Assembly (NCBI RefSeq): GCF_013090115.1
Contig: NZ_JABFNN010000039.1
Span: 124,001-188,000, forward strand
Origin: Flagellimonas amphidinii
GTDB lineage: Bacteria > Bacteroidota > Bacteroidia > Flavobacteriales > Flavobacteriaceae
DNA length: 64,000 nucleotides
Direction: 5' to 3'
The position numbers and the translations under genes were made by a program. The notes beneath the pieces are model-generated. The model was not told where the DNA came from and made no database searches. It saw only the letters and a program-made list of their open reading frames with translations. Shown here piece by piece: positions 33,826-43,784 of this stretch (position 1 is the first letter of the stretch; the number at the start of each line of letters is the position of its first letter).

Positions 33826-34962
33826 ATGAAAAAAATTACACGAAGAAAATTCAATAATACCCTGGTCAAAGGTATCGGTTCTGCGACATTAATGACTGCA
33901 GCTCCCATGGCCTGTGCCATGGTTGGCGGTCAACAAAAAAAGAAATTGGGAATAGCTTTAGTAGGTTTGGGGAGCTACAGTACCTATCAGTTGGCACCTG
34001 CGCTTCAAGACACCCAACATTGCTATTTAGCCGGAATTGTTACCGGAACTCCGGCCAAGGAAAAGATATGGGCAGACAAATATGGAATTCCTAAGAATAG
34101 TATTTACAACTACCAGAATTTCGATGAAATCGCTAACAATGATGCTATTGACATTGTTTATGTAGTGCTTCCGAACAGCATGCATGCAGAGTTTTCCATT
34201 AGAGCAGCAAAAGCTGGAAAACATGTCATTTGTGAAAAACCCATGGCAATGAACGTGGCGGAATGCGATGCTATTATTGAGGCTTGCGATAAAGCTGGAG
34301 TAAAATTGGGCATAGGTTATCGTTTGCATTCAGAGCCTTATACACAAGAAATCAAAAAAATAGTTGCCGAGAAACGGTTTGGAGATGTGCGTTACATTTC
34401 TGCTGCTGCGGGTTATTATTCAGGTGGATATCCAAATCAATGGCGTTTAAATAAAAAATTGGCAGGAACTGGAGCTTTGGGCAACATGGGCGTCTATGCC
34501 ATGCAGGCCCTTATTTATGGAACCGGGGAGAATCCAACTTCTGTCAGTGCCCAAGAGTTTAGCACCAGACCAGAATATTTTAAGGAGACCGACGAAACAA
34601 TCACTGCTCAGTTTGAGTTTCCAAGTGGTGCTGTTGGCAATATGATGACATCCCATAATATCAGTGCCAATGAATTTAAAGCGTATTGTCAAAATGGTTG
34701 GTATGGTTTGGACCCGGCCACTAGCTATGGACCATTACATGGAACTACATCCCGAGGGGAGATAAGCTTTGAACACGAGAGTCAGCAAAAATTACAGATG
34801 GATGACTTTGCCAGCCATATTTTATATGGCACTCCTAATTTGGCCCCCGGAGAAATGGGGAGGAGGGATATGGTAATTATTGAAGCTATACTCCAATCTA
34901 TTCAACAAGGTGGCGCAAAAATAGCTTTGAATTTTAGCCTTAACTACGGATTTGGCGGTTGA
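33826..34962 (+). CDS. Gfo/Idh/MocA family oxidoreductase with N-terminal export signal
   Basis: 378 residues. The start MKKITRRKFNNTLVKGIGSATLMTAAPMACA looks like a twin-arginine signal (RRKF), and the cleaved region ends near a Cys. The Rossmann NAD(P) loop follows (LGIALVGLGSYSTYQLAPAL), then VYVVLPNSMHAEFSIRAAKAGKHVICEKPMA with the family EKP motif and catalytic Lys, and a C-terminal domain with GALGNMGVYAMQALIYGTGENP. It is closest in pattern to glucose-fructose oxidoreductase, a periplasmic enzyme with tightly bound cofactor. The substrate is unknown. It is followed by convergent genes. Confidence 0.87.
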   Translation: MKKITRRKFNNTLVKGIGSATLMTAAPMACAMVGGQQKKKLGIALVGLGSYSTYQLAPALQDTQHCYLAGIVTGTPAKEKIWADKYGIPKNSIYNYQNFDEIANNDAIDIVYVVLPNSMHAEFSIRAAKAGKHVICEKPMAMNVAECDAIIEACDKAGVKLGIGYRLHSEPYTQEIKKIVAEKRFGDVRYISAAAGYYSGGYPNQWRLNKKLAGTGALGNMGVYAMQALIYGTGENPTSVSAQEFSTRPEYFKETDETITAQFEFPSGAVGNMMTSHNISANEFKAYCQNGWYGLDPATSYGPLHGTTSRGEISFEHESQQKLQMDDFASHILYGTPNLAPGEMGRRDMVIIEAILQSIQQGGAKIALNFSLNYGFGG

Positions 34963-34974
34963 TTTGCGAAATAA

Positions 34975-35739
34975 CTAGAACTTTTCAAAAACCCCTAAGC
35001 CAAAAAGTGCAAAGTCATATTTTACTGGGTCTGATGCATCCAATTTTCTAAGATTTTTGTCCAGTTCCGCTAAAGCTTTGGCATCATTTTGCTTTCGTTT
35101 GAGCAATTTCAGTTTACGTGCCACATTGCCCGAGTGCACATCCAAAGGACAAGAAAGTTGGCTGGGATTTATGGTTTTCCAAATACCAAAATCAACACCA
35201 GTACCGTTATCCCTTACCATCCAGCGCAAGAACATATTAATGCGTTTGGCTGCCGACCCCTTATCTGGATTGGAAACATGTTTTGCGGTTCTCTTGGGAT
35301 ATGGTAGCTCAAAAAATATAGATTTAAACTCAGAAATGGCGGGTTGCAAAGAGGTTGCCTGCTGGTACTTTTGAAAAACGCCTTCCAACCCATCGTGGTG
35401 TTGATAGATATTTTTGAGACTTCCTATAAAATATTGCAGGTCAATCCCATTAAAGGTTCTGTGAACAAATTTGGAAAGTTTTTCTAAATCATCATTGGAA
35501 TGGTTTTTAACGAAATCATAAGGTGACTGATCCAAAAGTTCCATCAAAGTGGCTGCATTTTTTATAATACTCTTTCGGTTACCCCAAGCAATGGTGGCCG
35601 TTAAAAAACCACTGATTTCAATATCCTCTTTTGTGGAAAAACGATGCGGAATCTGTAAGGGGTCATCTTCCAAAAATTTAGGATGATTGTACTGTTCCAC
35701 CTTCTCATCCAAAAAAGCCTTTAATTCCTTTTGGTTCAT
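34975..35739 (-). CDS. TIGR02757 family protein (DUF2400), HhH-like
   Basis: 254 residues from ATG 35739, a better start than 35766, which would overlap the ABC gene. The family features LKAFLDEKVEQYNHPKFL, DPLQIPHRFSTKEDIEISGFLTATIAWGNRKSII, RTFNGIDLQYF and RINMFLRWMVR end with PLDVHSGNVARKLKLLKRKQNDAKALAELDKNLRKLDASDPVKYDFALFGLG. The LDVHSG/ALFGLG pattern recalls the HhH DNA glycosylase fold (Asp after VDTH), so it may act on nucleic acids, but the reaction is unknown. The gene is 7 bases after the ABC ATPase stop and probably co-transcribed. Confidence 0.85.
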   Translation of the reverse strand: MNQKELKAFLDEKVEQYNHPKFLEDDPLQIPHRFSTKEDIEISGFLTATIAWGNRKSIIKNAATLMELLDQSPYDFVKNHSNDDLEKLSKFVHRTFNGIDLQYFIGSLKNIYQHHDGLEGVFQKYQQATSLQPAISEFKSIFFELPYPKRTAKHVSNPDKGSAAKRINMFLRWMVRDNGTGVDFGIWKTINPSQLSCPLDVHSGNVARKLKLLKRKQNDAKALAELDKNLRKLDASDPVKYDFALFGLGVFEKF

Positions 35740-35746
35740 TTCTGCA

Positions 35747-36409
35747 TTACGAAACAATCGATCCATCTACCATGGTCAACTTTCTATCGGCCATGTCAGC
35801 TAATTCCAAATTGTGGGTTACAATAACAAAGGTCTGTCCAAACTCATCTCTCAGTTGAAAGAACAGTTTATGGAGGTTATCTGCACTTTCGGAATCTAAA
35901 TTACCACTGGGTTCATCAGCAAAAACCACAGAGGGATTGTTCATTAATGATCGTGCTACCGCCACTCGCTGTTGTTCACCTCCAGAAAGTTCATTGGGCT
36001 TATGGTTGTGGCGGTCAGACAGTCCCAAAAAATCCAAGAGTTCCTTTGCTCTTTTTTCGGCTATCTCTTTTGGTGTTTTTTTGATAAAAGCAGGGATACA
36101 AACGTTCTCCATGGCCGTAAATTCAGGTAATAATTGGTGAAATTGAAATATAAAACCAATATGCTCATTTCTAAACTTGGCCAAATTCTTCTCACTCAAT
36201 TGAGTTACATCAATACCATTAATGACCAGAGCACTTTCATTTTGACTGGTTGGTGTATCTAAAGTGCCAAGAATTTGTAACAATGTGGTTTTACCAGCTC
36301 CTGAAGCACCAACAATCGAAACTATCTCGCCTTTTTTAATTTCTAGGTCAACACCTTTTAAAACCTGCAAGTTTCCATAACTCTTGGTAATGTTTGTGGC
36401 TTTTATCAT
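35747..36409 (-). CDS. ABC transporter ATP-binding protein, LolD/MacB-like
   Basis: 220 residues from ATG 36409. Walker A is GASGAGKT near residue 37. The Q-loop follows ([18 protein letters not shown], a signature of the MacB/LolD group), then the signature [15 protein letters not shown], Walker B ([15 protein letters not shown]) and the H-loop ([11 protein letters not shown]). This group drives lipoprotein release (LolCDE) or large-substrate export. No membrane permease is adjacent, so the partner must be elsewhere on the chromosome, which is usual for lolD in Bacteroidota. It is followed by the TIGR02757 gene. Confidence 0.88.
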   Translation of the reverse strand: MIKATNITKSYGNLQVLKGVDLEIKKGEIVSIVGASGAGKTTLLQILGTLDTPTSQNESALVINGIDVTQLSEKNLAKFRNEHIGFIFQFHQLLPEFTAMENVCIPAFIKKTPKEIAEKRAKELLDFLGLSDRHNHKPNELSGGEQQRVAVARSLMNNPSVVFADEPSGNLDSESADNLHKLFFQLRDEFGQTFVIVTHNLELADMADRKLTMVDGSIVS

Positions 36410-36539
36410 AAAAGTTGACTTCAAGCAGTGAAAGTAAGGATAACTTGGCAGTGGACAAAGATTGTCATATGAATTAAGTATTTTGATTTTTGCACGACAC
36501 TTATGAAGTTAATTATACTATTAAAACCATAATTTTGTT

Positions 36540-36547
36540 TAACTTTG
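36540..36547 (+). promoter_or_regulatory. Candidate -7 box for msrA-folE (near-leaderless)
   Basis: TAACTTTG (TAnnTTTG) ends 8 bases before the msrA ATG. If this is the promoter, the 5' leader would be only a few bases. No matching -33 TTG was found. Confidence 0.4.
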
Positions 36548-36554
36548 AGCTGTA

Positions 36555-37115
36555 ATGAATAAACAAAAAGAAAAGAATCTAGAGACTGCAATTTTTGCTG
36601 GTGGATGTTTTTGGTGCACTGAAGCAGTTTTTCAACGATTGGATGGGGTAGAAGCAGTGGTTTCTGGATATACTGGAGGCACCATCAAAAACCCGGCATA
36701 TAGAGAAATTTGTACCGGTAGAACAGGTCATGCTGAAGCCATAAAAATTACGTTTGACCCATCCCAAATTTCATTTGTGGAATTGTTGGAAATCTTTTTT
36801 GCCACACATGATCCCACAACATTAAACCGTCAAGGCAACGATGTGGGCACACAATACAGGAGCGAAATTTTTTACACAACACCAGAACAAAAGGCACAAG
36901 CAAAGGAGTTTATTGCATTATTGGATAAGGAGCATATATTTGCTTCACCTATAGTTACAGCCATATCTGAGGAAAAACCGTTTTATAACGCAGAAGAGGA
37001 GCATCAAAACTATTACAACGACCATAGAAACCAATCTTATTGTCAGTTCATTATTGATCCAAAAATCAAAAAGCTTAGAAAGCATTTTTCAAAAAAGCTA
37101 AATACCATTAACTAA
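36555..37115 (+). CDS. msrA: Peptide methionine sulfoxide reductase A
   Basis: 186 residues, usual for MsrA. The active site [11 protein letters not shown] has the catalytic Cys18; the family blocks [40 protein letters not shown] and [12 protein letters not shown] are all present. Further cysteines at about residues 57 and 169 may recycle the sulfenic acid. It reduces the S-form of methionine sulfoxide in proteins using thioredoxin. The protein has no signal peptide and is cytoplasmic. folE follows after a single base, so both come from one transcript. Confidence 0.95.
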   Translation: MNKQKEKNLETAIFAGGCFWCTEAVFQRLDGVEAVVSGYTGGTIKNPAYREICTGRTGHAEAIKITFDPSQISFVELLEIFFATHDPTTLNRQGNDVGTQYRSEIFYTTPEQKAQAKEFIALLDKEHIFASPIVTAISEEKPFYNAEEEHQNYYNDHRNQSYCQFIIDPKIKKLRKHFSKKLNTIN

Positions 37116-37116
37116 T

Positions 37117-37716
37117 ATGTCACCATATAGGAACTTAGAGGAATACAATATTGAAATCACGAATGAGGTAAAGGAACATTTTTCAAAAATTGTTGAAGAT
37201 CTAGGAGAAGATGTTTCAAGGGAAGGGCTTGTTAAAACTCCAGAACGAGCAGCCAAAGCCATGTTGTTTCTTACTCAGGGTTACAAACAAAATGCAGTTG
37301 AAATATTGCAAGGAGCCATGTTTGAGGAAAGTTATGACGATATGGTGATCATCAAGGATATTGAAGTCTATTCACTTTGCGAACACCATATGCTGCCTTT
37401 CTTTGGAAAAGCCCATGTAGCTTATATCCCCAATGGTCATATAGTTGGGCTCAGTAAAATACCACGGGTAGTGGATGTTTTTGCCAGACGTTTGCAAGTA
37501 CAAGAACGATTGACGCATGATATTTTGGAGTGCATCAACAGTACCTTAAAACCTAAAGGCGTTGCCGTTGTAATTGAGGCCGCTCACATGTGTATGATGA
37601 TGCGTGGCGTGCAAAAACAAAATTCAGTTACCACCACTTCGGGGTTTAGAGGACAATTTGAGAAAATTGAAACCAGGAACGAATTCTTAAAGTTGATAAG
37701 TTCCGATTTATCCTAG
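37117..37716 (+). CDS. folE: GTP cyclohydrolase I (type IA)
   Basis: 199 residues. Zinc and active-site features are in order: [42 protein letters not shown] (Cys and His zinc ligands), [23 protein letters not shown], and [11 protein letters not shown] with the third Cys ligand, then TTTSGFRG. It converts GTP to dihydroneopterin triphosphate, the first step of tetrahydrofolate or pterin synthesis. It starts one base after msrA, and coupled translation is likely. No riboswitch was seen upstream. Confidence 0.96.
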   Translation: MSPYRNLEEYNIEITNEVKEHFSKIVEDLGEDVSREGLVKTPERAAKAMLFLTQGYKQNAVEILQGAMFEESYDDMVIIKDIEVYSLCEHHMLPFFGKAHVAYIPNGHIVGLSKIPRVVDVFARRLQVQERLTHDILECINSTLKPKGVAVVIEAAHMCMMMRGVQKQNSVTTTSGFRGQFEKIETRNEFLKLISSDLS

Positions 37717-37758
37717 ACATAATTTCTTCATCTCATTCCTATTTCCTATTTTTCATCA

Positions 37759-38061
37759 ATGACAAAAGAAAAGGATAACAAGTACCGTAATCTACTATTG
37801 GGGTTACTATTTGATGGGATTGGCATGCTTTCTTTCGCCATTCCGGGAATAGGGGAGTTTTCTGATGTAATCTGGGCTCCCGTAGCAGGATGGCTCATGA
37901 CCCGTTTGTACAAAGGAAAAATTGGCCAGGCCGCTGGTGTAGTTGCATTTGTGGAAGAGTTGGTTCCCGGTTTGGACGTTATTCCAACGTTTACCATCAT
38001 GTGGGTGTATACTTATCTTTTATCAGGAAAGAAGGGCAAGAAAGTCATCAATATTGATTAA
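37759..38061 (+). CDS. Small membrane protein, conserved in flavobacteria, unknown function
   Basis: 100 residues with two or three hydrophobic segments (LLLGLLFDGIGMLSFAIPGIGEFSD, VIWAPVAGWLMTRLY, VVAFVEELVPGLDVIPTFTIMWVYTYLL) and a basic tail (SGKKGKKV). The LFDGIGM and GLDVIPTFTIMWVYTYL motifs are characteristic of this small family. No enzymatic residues are visible. It follows folE by 42 bases in the same direction and converges with the outer-membrane protein gene at 38095. Confidence 0.7.
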   Translation: MTKEKDNKYRNLLLGLLFDGIGMLSFAIPGIGEFSDVIWAPVAGWLMTRLYKGKIGQAAGVVAFVEELVPGLDVIPTFTIMWVYTYLLSGKKGKKVINID

Positions 38062-38094
38062 TTAGCTTCCCTTTTCATCTTTCTCAATTACATT

Positions 38095-40347
38095 TCAGAA
38101 CTGTTTTAACAGGGTAATCTTGCTGATGAACTGAGTACTTCGCTGAATAGGGTCAAAAACATCGGTTTGGGTGTCGTTGAACACTAAATAAATGAACGAT
38201 AGCGGCATATATTCCCAACTGAACCTAACATTCCATCGACCTTGTTCATCAAAACTATTGTATTGGTAAAACGTGGACAATTGAACTCGTGGATTCAGTG
38301 CCAATCTGAGACTTGCGGTATACAAATCTGTATTTAAATCTTCAGATAGGATTCCCAAACCATTAATATTGTTGTGTTCATAATCTACAGCAAAGGCGGT
38401 GTGGGGAAATGGAGCATAGCGCAATCCAGAAGTAACTGTGTTTCTTGTTCCATTATAAAATTTTCCAAAATCATATTGAATTGAACCCGAAAACTTTTTT
38501 GATCGGTCGGAGTTGTAGTTAAGCTTATATCGGGTATACCTATAATTTCCCTGTGCTATATCAATATCCAAAGGGTCAAAGTCAAAATTTATGTTCTGCC
38601 AGGTAGGGGTTAGGGAAGCTTCTAAAAAACTATTATCCTTAAACCACATGAAAATAGGGAAGATGTATATGTTGGCTTGTTGGAAATTCCCAAAATCTTC
38701 AAAATCATGAAAATAATTAAGGAAAACGCCAGGATCCCAGCGTCTAATAAAAGGTAAGCTTTTGGGTCTAACAATAGCGTATCCGCCGGGACTGTGAACC
38801 ACTACATCTTTTTGAAAAACAAAACCCATTCCCGGGGTATAGTCAGAACTAACAATATCAGAAATATAACCTGCGTAATATTTGTTTGTTGTTGATGTGG
38901 CCGATATTCTCCCTGCAAAGCCTGTATCACCTGTTTCACTATCCACAGAGGTCGATATTAGGTAGTTTAGTTCAATATCTGGCCTTGGACGAATCAATCC
39001 ATCAATTGAAATGGTGGTATTGTTTTGATTTTCAATATCCAAAGCACTTAAAGTATTATCCCTTCGGTAAGTGACCATGGCTCCAATATTGTTTTCCTTA
39101 CCATAATTTTTGGTATATCGTGCCACTCCAAAAGTACTGCCTGGAGAATTATCGGTTTCTCGCTGTCTAACAGCCAAAGCTGCAAGGGTACGGTTTTCGG
39201 TACGGTCGGTATATCGTGCACCAACATCTAAAGGTGCCGGTGTGGCATTAAAACTATTGGATAGACCAATTGTTCGACTAAAAAAGGGACGCACCCTTTC
39301 GTTGCTCGCACCTGCCCAAATTCCAGAGTTTTCTAAAAAGAATTGCCGGCGTTCCGGGAAGAAAATATTGAAGCGCTCCAGGTTGTTTACGGCACGATCT
39401 ACATCTGCTTGGGCAAAATCAGTGTTAATAGTCAAATCCAGCACTGCGTTGGGATTAATGGCCCATTTTACATCGCCACCAATCTTTGGGTCATTGGATT
39501 TATCTATTAAATTGTTACCTTCCTTATTCTGGTCATACTGAAAAAGTGAATAAGGCTCAATGCGAATATTTGCAGATGGCGGTGGCACCTCAAGTCCTGT
39601 AAGTTTTGCAGCATAGATCATTCGATTTTCTGAAAACGATTGGGGTATGTCTGGAAATACCGTTTTTTCATAATCCTTTCGTGCCAATCTAAAAAAGGTG
39701 ATGCCCCATTGAACCGGCTCACCTTCCACGGCTCTGTCATATCGAATGGATTTAAAGGGAATTGCAAATTCAGCATAGTATCCTTTATCCGTTCGTTGGG
39801 TACGAACGCGCCACAAAGCATTCCAATCCTCATCACGATTGTTGTCATTAAAATTCTGAACATCCTGTTGGTTTCCGTAGGGGGTAGTTTGAAAAGAAAC
39901 GGCATATTGTTTGGTATTCTGTGCATCAATTTGAATTCCAAAAACATCATTTTCACGACCATCAAAATCCCTACTCAAATCCTGCATGCGAATCCCTTTC
40001 TTACCCAAAGAATCCTTTGCAAAGACTCCAAAGTACAGATTCTTGTCATCATATAAAATGCGTACTTCCGTAGGGTTTTTAATGATACCGCCTTGAACGG
40101 GTTCTACACGGAAAAAATCGGTAATGGGTTCGGCCAAATCCCAATCGGGTTCATCTAACCGACCGTCCACTGTTATTATACCTGTAACTTTGGAAGCCGT
40201 TATCCTAACAGGTACTTCAGGAGGAGGGAAGTTGTCAGTTTCATTCTGTTGGGCGTATACTATGATCGTGGAGGACAGAAATAAAATAATAACGTAAGGG
40301 AGAAGCTTTAAAGAAAAGCTTTTGTCCACACTATATTTACTTCTCAT
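38095..40347 (-). CDS. CBM9-like/DUF5916 outer-membrane barrel protein
   Basis: 750 residues. A signal segment (KLLPYVIILFLSSTIIVYAQQ) is followed by a carbohydrate-binding family 9-like domain (about 45-240): GIITVDGRLDEPDWDLAEPITDFF, VRILYDDKNLYFGVFAKDS, EFAIPFKSIRYD. The rest (about 250-750) has alternating strands of an outer-membrane barrel, with NNLERFNIFFPERRQFFLENSGIWAG and an aromatic C-terminus (KITLLKQF), the usual DUF5916 pattern. It is likely to handle a glycan or other polymer at the outer membrane, but no substrate is known. Its start overlaps the DUF1579-like stop by 11 bases, so it is the tail of the ABC operon. Confidence 0.85.
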   Translation of the reverse strand: MRSKYSVDKSFSLKLLPYVIILFLSSTIIVYAQQNETDNFPPPEVPVRITASKVTGIITVDGRLDEPDWDLAEPITDFFRVEPVQGGIIKNPTEVRILYDDKNLYFGVFAKDSLGKKGIRMQDLSRDFDGRENDVFGIQIDAQNTKQYAVSFQTTPYGNQQDVQNFNDNNRDEDWNALWRVRTQRTDKGYYAEFAIPFKSIRYDRAVEGEPVQWGITFFRLARKDYEKTVFPDIPQSFSENRMIYAAKLTGLEVPPPSANIRIEPYSLFQYDQNKEGNNLIDKSNDPKIGGDVKWAINPNAVLDLTINTDFAQADVDRAVNNLERFNIFFPERRQFFLENSGIWAGASNERVRPFFSRTIGLSNSFNATPAPLDVGARYTDRTENRTLAALAVRQRETDNSPGSTFGVARYTKNYGKENNIGAMVTYRRDNTLSALDIENQNNTTISIDGLIRPRPDIELNYLISTSVDSETGDTGFAGRISATSTTNKYYAGYISDIVSSDYTPGMGFVFQKDVVVHSPGGYAIVRPKSLPFIRRWDPGVFLNYFHDFEDFGNFQQANIYIFPIFMWFKDNSFLEASLTPTWQNINFDFDPLDIDIAQGNYRYTRYKLNYNSDRSKKFSGSIQYDFGKFYNGTRNTVTSGLRYAPFPHTAFAVDYEHNNINGLGILSEDLNTDLYTASLRLALNPRVQLSTFYQYNSFDEQGRWNVRFSWEYMPLSFIYLVFNDTQTDVFDPIQRSTQFISKITLLKQF

Positions 40348-40939
40348 TGGAAATCCTTTTATATTTTACCTCTAGTACTGCGACAAACCCTTTACCATCC
40401 CCATAATCTTGCTTTTCGATTAAATCAAAGGAATCAGGAGAATTGATTTTGAAATAGGTTTTCTTCGCTACAATACCACTGGGGTTTACATCTTTTCCAC
40501 TAAAAACAAGTGTATTGGAGTCTTCCCATTTGCCATTGGGATATAGTACCACTAAGCCATCACTATCAAAATACCAGGTCTCAAAAAGTTGGGTATATGG
40601 GTTAAAAGAATGATAGCTTTTGCCCAAATAAACATTCCCTTGGTGCGTTGCTGATATGTCATCGGAGATGAAAGCTCCATTTAAGGACCATTCTGCTTTA
40701 TAACTTCCCACTTCGGGCTGCTCGGGCCGTTTCCCTTCTTTATAAAACCAGGTCTCACTTTTCCATTCCCCAATGAGAAACGCTAACTTTTTGGTACCTT
40801 CTAGCCTTGCTTTTTTTGCAGTTTCCCAATCCATTGTTTTGGGTTTTTCTTGTGCATTCACCATACCAAAATGGAGCAATAGCAGAAATACCATGTTCAT
40901 GGCCATGGGAATGATGTATTTGTTCTTGATAGGTGCCAT
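40337..40939 (-). CDS. Secreted DUF1579-like protein
   Basis: 200 residues with an N-terminal signal (MAPIKNKYIIPMAMNMVFLLLLHFGMVNAQ). The mature protein starts DWETAKKARLEGTKKLAFLIGEWKSETWFY, the typical lead of the DUF1579 group (LVGEWE), followed by short beta strands (GAFISDDISATHQGNVYLGKSYHSFNPYTQLFETWYFD). It is a lipocalin-like small beta barrel, possibly binding a hydrophobic ligand. The gene overlaps the DUF5916 gene by 11 bases and lies 5 bases after the permease stop, so its expression is tied to the exporter. Confidence 0.72.
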   Translation of the reverse strand: MAPIKNKYIIPMAMNMVFLLLLHFGMVNAQEKPKTMDWETAKKARLEGTKKLAFLIGEWKSETWFYKEGKRPEQPEVGSYKAEWSLNGAFISDDISATHQGNVYLGKSYHSFNPYTQLFETWYFDSDGLVVLYPNGKWEDSNTLVFSGKDVNPSGIVAKKTYFKINSPDSFDLIEKQDYGDGKGFVAVLEVKYKRISNEK

Positions 40940-40944
40940 TTTCG

Positions 40945-42375
40945 TTATTCTTGAGTTAAGATTCCAACTCGGCTACGTTTTATAGAAAGTAGCATACCTA
41001 CCGCAAAGACTGTAAAGGCAATCAAAAAAATAACCAACGTAGCCCTCCAATAATTGTTTGCCTTGGTCTGATAATCAAATGATGGCAGTGCATCATAATC
41101 AGCCTGTGAAAAACTTTGGTTATTGTACAAAAAGGGAATAAAATGACCACGCCATTTTTCGGCAAAGTCCACGACTTGTTTTCTGTATTCCTCATAGTCT
41201 TTCTTGGATGTCCCCGCCATCTTATTCAAAGATTCCTGTGCAAGAATGGTAGGTGATATCCATTTGAACTTATCGATCCATCCCTGTTGGTTTTGTAGCT
41301 GTTCTTCATAGGAATTCACCAAAGGAGACAACTCTTCATGAATTAATTTTTGAGAGGCCATGTAACCGTGCCAAAAACTCCTGTTTTGGGTAGTGTCATT
41401 AATGGCATATTCTGGATGGTCCCTAAGGAAGTTATCCAAGATTTCATCTTGTTTTTTGGTCACTTCGGCCTTCAAAGTTCGCATTTCATTAATCATGAGG
41501 TTACGAGAGGGCATGGGATATAATGTATTTCCCAATTGGTTTAATACGGAAGGAACCAAAAGCACAAAAACCACCCAAAGCCCCAAAAGTGCAACAGCAT
41601 TTTTTGCAGAACTACCAACCCATAGATTAACAACAAATGCAATTGCGAACCAAAACAGCATATAGGCCAATATTAAACCCAATAAACTCAGAAAAACAGG
41701 GGTGTCATCGAAAGGATTGAGCCCTAGTGAGAAGAAAACAACCAACAATGACCCTACTACTAAAAGCGACAACCAAAAAAAACGAAGTCCTAATTTTTGT
41801 AGCACCCAATTTTGGATACCAATAGGTTGTGAAGCCAATAAACGAAGGGAACCACTTTCCTTTTCTGCAGAAAGAACATTATATGAAAATGCAATGATTA
41901 GCAGTGGTAGCAGATAAATAATAACAAAGGCCAGATCAAAGCTTCCGAACAGTAATTGAACTGGGCTGGTCATTTCTGTAAACTTGAGTGCAAAATCATC
42001 ACCACTGACCGCAGGTTTTACATAATGCGTGAACATATCTGCCTGACCTGTGGAAATAAAGGCCATGGGCTTTGAATCCATAGCAGCAACCCTTGGATAG
42101 TAGTTTCCAACGGCCATAGGACTTGTGGGAACGGTCCAATAGGGAACACTGACTTCCAAACCACGCTCCACAGAGTCCAACAATTTCAGCATCATGGCAT
42201 CACTTTGCTCAACCTCATTTTTAGCCGCAGCTATACCTTTTTGCCGTTTTTCTACCTTTTGTAGACCATTGTATGCCGAAAACCCGAATAGTAGGAGTAA
42301 AATAATGCTTAATAACTGTATCCAACGACTACGAAGTAACAGTTTTAGTTCGTACTTAAAATTATAGGATAGCAT
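40945..42375 (-). CDS. ABC-2 type permease with large extracytoplasmic loop (DUF3526-like), second copy
   Basis: 476 residues from ATG 42375, two bases after the previous stop; the longer frame to 42429 overlaps that gene. It has an N-terminal helix (WIQLLSIILLLLFGFSAYNGLQKV), a large loop of about 130 residues, five more helices (LAFVIIYLLPLLIIAFSYN, LRFFWLSLLVVGSLLVVFF, LGLILAYMLFWFAIAFVVNLWVG, AVALLGLWVVFVLLVPSVL), a second large loop and a last helix. This is the DUF3526 layout, related to NosY. Together with the ATPase and the sister permease it would form a heteromeric exporter. Substrate unknown. Confidence 0.82.
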   Translation of the reverse strand: MLSYNFKYELKLLLRSRWIQLLSIILLLLFGFSAYNGLQKVEKRQKGIAAAKNEVEQSDAMMLKLLDSVERGLEVSVPYWTVPTSPMAVGNYYPRVAAMDSKPMAFISTGQADMFTHYVKPAVSGDDFALKFTEMTSPVQLLFGSFDLAFVIIYLLPLLIIAFSYNVLSAEKESGSLRLLASQPIGIQNWVLQKLGLRFFWLSLLVVGSLLVVFFSLGLNPFDDTPVFLSLLGLILAYMLFWFAIAFVVNLWVGSSAKNAVALLGLWVVFVLLVPSVLNQLGNTLYPMPSRNLMINEMRTLKAEVTKKQDEILDNFLRDHPEYAINDTTQNRSFWHGYMASQKLIHEELSPLVNSYEEQLQNQQGWIDKFKWISPTILAQESLNKMAGTSKKDYEEYRKQVVDFAEKWRGHFIPFLYNNQSFSQADYDALPSFDYQTKANNYWRATLVIFLIAFTVFAVGMLLSIKRSRVGILTQE

Positions 42376-42377
42376 GG

Positions 42378-43784
42378 TTAAATAGTTTTTGTGGTGAAGA
42401 ATAATAATCCAAAGGAAGCTAAAAGCCAAATTCCTAAAATGGCCATATTCGAAGCATTTCTACTAAGAACTATATTTAGTTCTGGTGGGTCATAACTAAA
42501 AGTGGGTAAATTTTTCCAAGTATCAGCATTAGCCCTATAACCCCATTCGCCGTAGGAGGAATTATCCTTAAAATTATCGTTTAAGAACTTTTGAGTAGAA
42601 ATGCGGTACGCTTCCGCAGCATCGGCAAAATCCCAATGGGTGGCATAATCGGTATGGGCTATTGCCATGCTTAAAAAACGAGTTGGTAGATAGGGAGAAA
42701 TTACGGCCAAACCTCTGTATATTCTTGATTGATTACCAAATTGGTCTTTCAAGTAATTATAGTGTTTAAAATAAACTTCAGCCTCATGTTCCTCGCCTTT
42801 TTGCATACGATATGCATCAAAATTGAAGGGAAGTTGGTGTAGACTATCTACACCGTATTCTTTCAGTACTTGTTCTTCTAATAGCCTGGCCTCTTCGCTC
42901 CATGGGTTGTGCCCATCCAGCCCCTCTTTTTTATCCTTGAGCACATTGGCGGCAAACTCTTGCCTAGTCGGGTAGGGGTGCTTATTTTCAGCAATGTTGC
43001 TTGCCGCTTTTGGAGCTGCTAAACAGGCGAGAATCCATATACATAATGAAACCACCAAGGAAATACCCGATTTTTTGGCCAAAGATGAAATCAGTAAAAC
43101 GATATTGATAAAAATGATGTAATAGATGGTATAGACTAAAAACATTAGCAATAGTGAACTCAAATTGAAGATTCCATAATCCTCAAGATTGCCTAAAAGA
43201 ATCCCTGCTATAAGAAAAAGAACCGCCGTAATAGTAAATATGGGTAGGAAGAGTGCACTCCATTTTCCGAGCAACCATTTCCAACCGGTGATACCCTGAC
43301 TTTTTAGGAGTGTTAAAGTTCCCATTTCCCTTTCTTTGGTAAAGCTGTTATACCCCAATAAAATAATGAGTAAAGGGATGATGAACAATAGAATGAAATC
43401 TGGTGTCAGATCCCCAAAACGTGCCAAGCCCGTTTGATCTGCCGCAGCACTGAATTGTGCTTCGTTTCTATTGTGGGCTTCAAGAAAAATTGAAGTTCCT
43501 GCATATTTATCCACACCTTGGTCAACCAAAGCGAGTGGGTATTTGGGCTTAAAGGCATAAGTGCCATAGTGGGCCGCGGAATGTGGGTTTTTTTCGCCTT
43601 GATTATCCCAAATATCCCGTTCTGCTATTCTCGCAACTTCATATTGCTCATTTACGTTTTGGTATTGTTTTGCACTTATCCATATGGCGACACCTAAAAG
43701 TAGCAACACAATTATAAAAGAGATTCTAACCCTGCCCTCTCGGAACAACTCCTTAGTTTCCTTTAAAAATGTTTTGAAAATCAT
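42378..43784 (-). CDS. ABC-2 type permease with large extracytoplasmic loop (DUF3526-like), first copy
   Basis: 468 residues, similar in plan to the next gene: helix (VRISFIIVLLLLGVAIWISA), long loop with HSAAHYGTYAFKPKYPLAL, then a core with FILLFIIPLLIILLGYNSFTKEREMGTLTLLKSQGI, further helices (LFLPIFTITAVLFLIAGILLG, LLLMFLVYTIYYIIFINIVLLISSL), a loop with PTRQEFA, and a last helix. The motif EREMGTLTLLKSQG is typical of ABC-2 permeases. Its start overlaps the ATPase stop by 4 bases, so the pair is translationally coupled. Confidence 0.82.
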   Translation of the reverse strand: MIFKTFLKETKELFREGRVRISFIIVLLLLGVAIWISAKQYQNVNEQYEVARIAERDIWDNQGEKNPHSAAHYGTYAFKPKYPLALVDQGVDKYAGTSIFLEAHNRNEAQFSAAADQTGLARFGDLTPDFILLFIIPLLIILLGYNSFTKEREMGTLTLLKSQGITGWKWLLGKWSALFLPIFTITAVLFLIAGILLGNLEDYGIFNLSSLLLMFLVYTIYYIIFINIVLLISSLAKKSGISLVVSLCIWILACLAAPKAASNIAENKHPYPTRQEFAANVLKDKKEGLDGHNPWSEEARLLEEQVLKEYGVDSLHQLPFNFDAYRMQKGEEHEAEVYFKHYNYLKDQFGNQSRIYRGLAVISPYLPTRFLSMAIAHTDYATHWDFADAAEAYRISTQKFLNDNFKDNSSYGEWGYRANADTWKNLPTFSYDPPELNIVLSRNASNMAILGIWLLASFGLLFFTTKTI

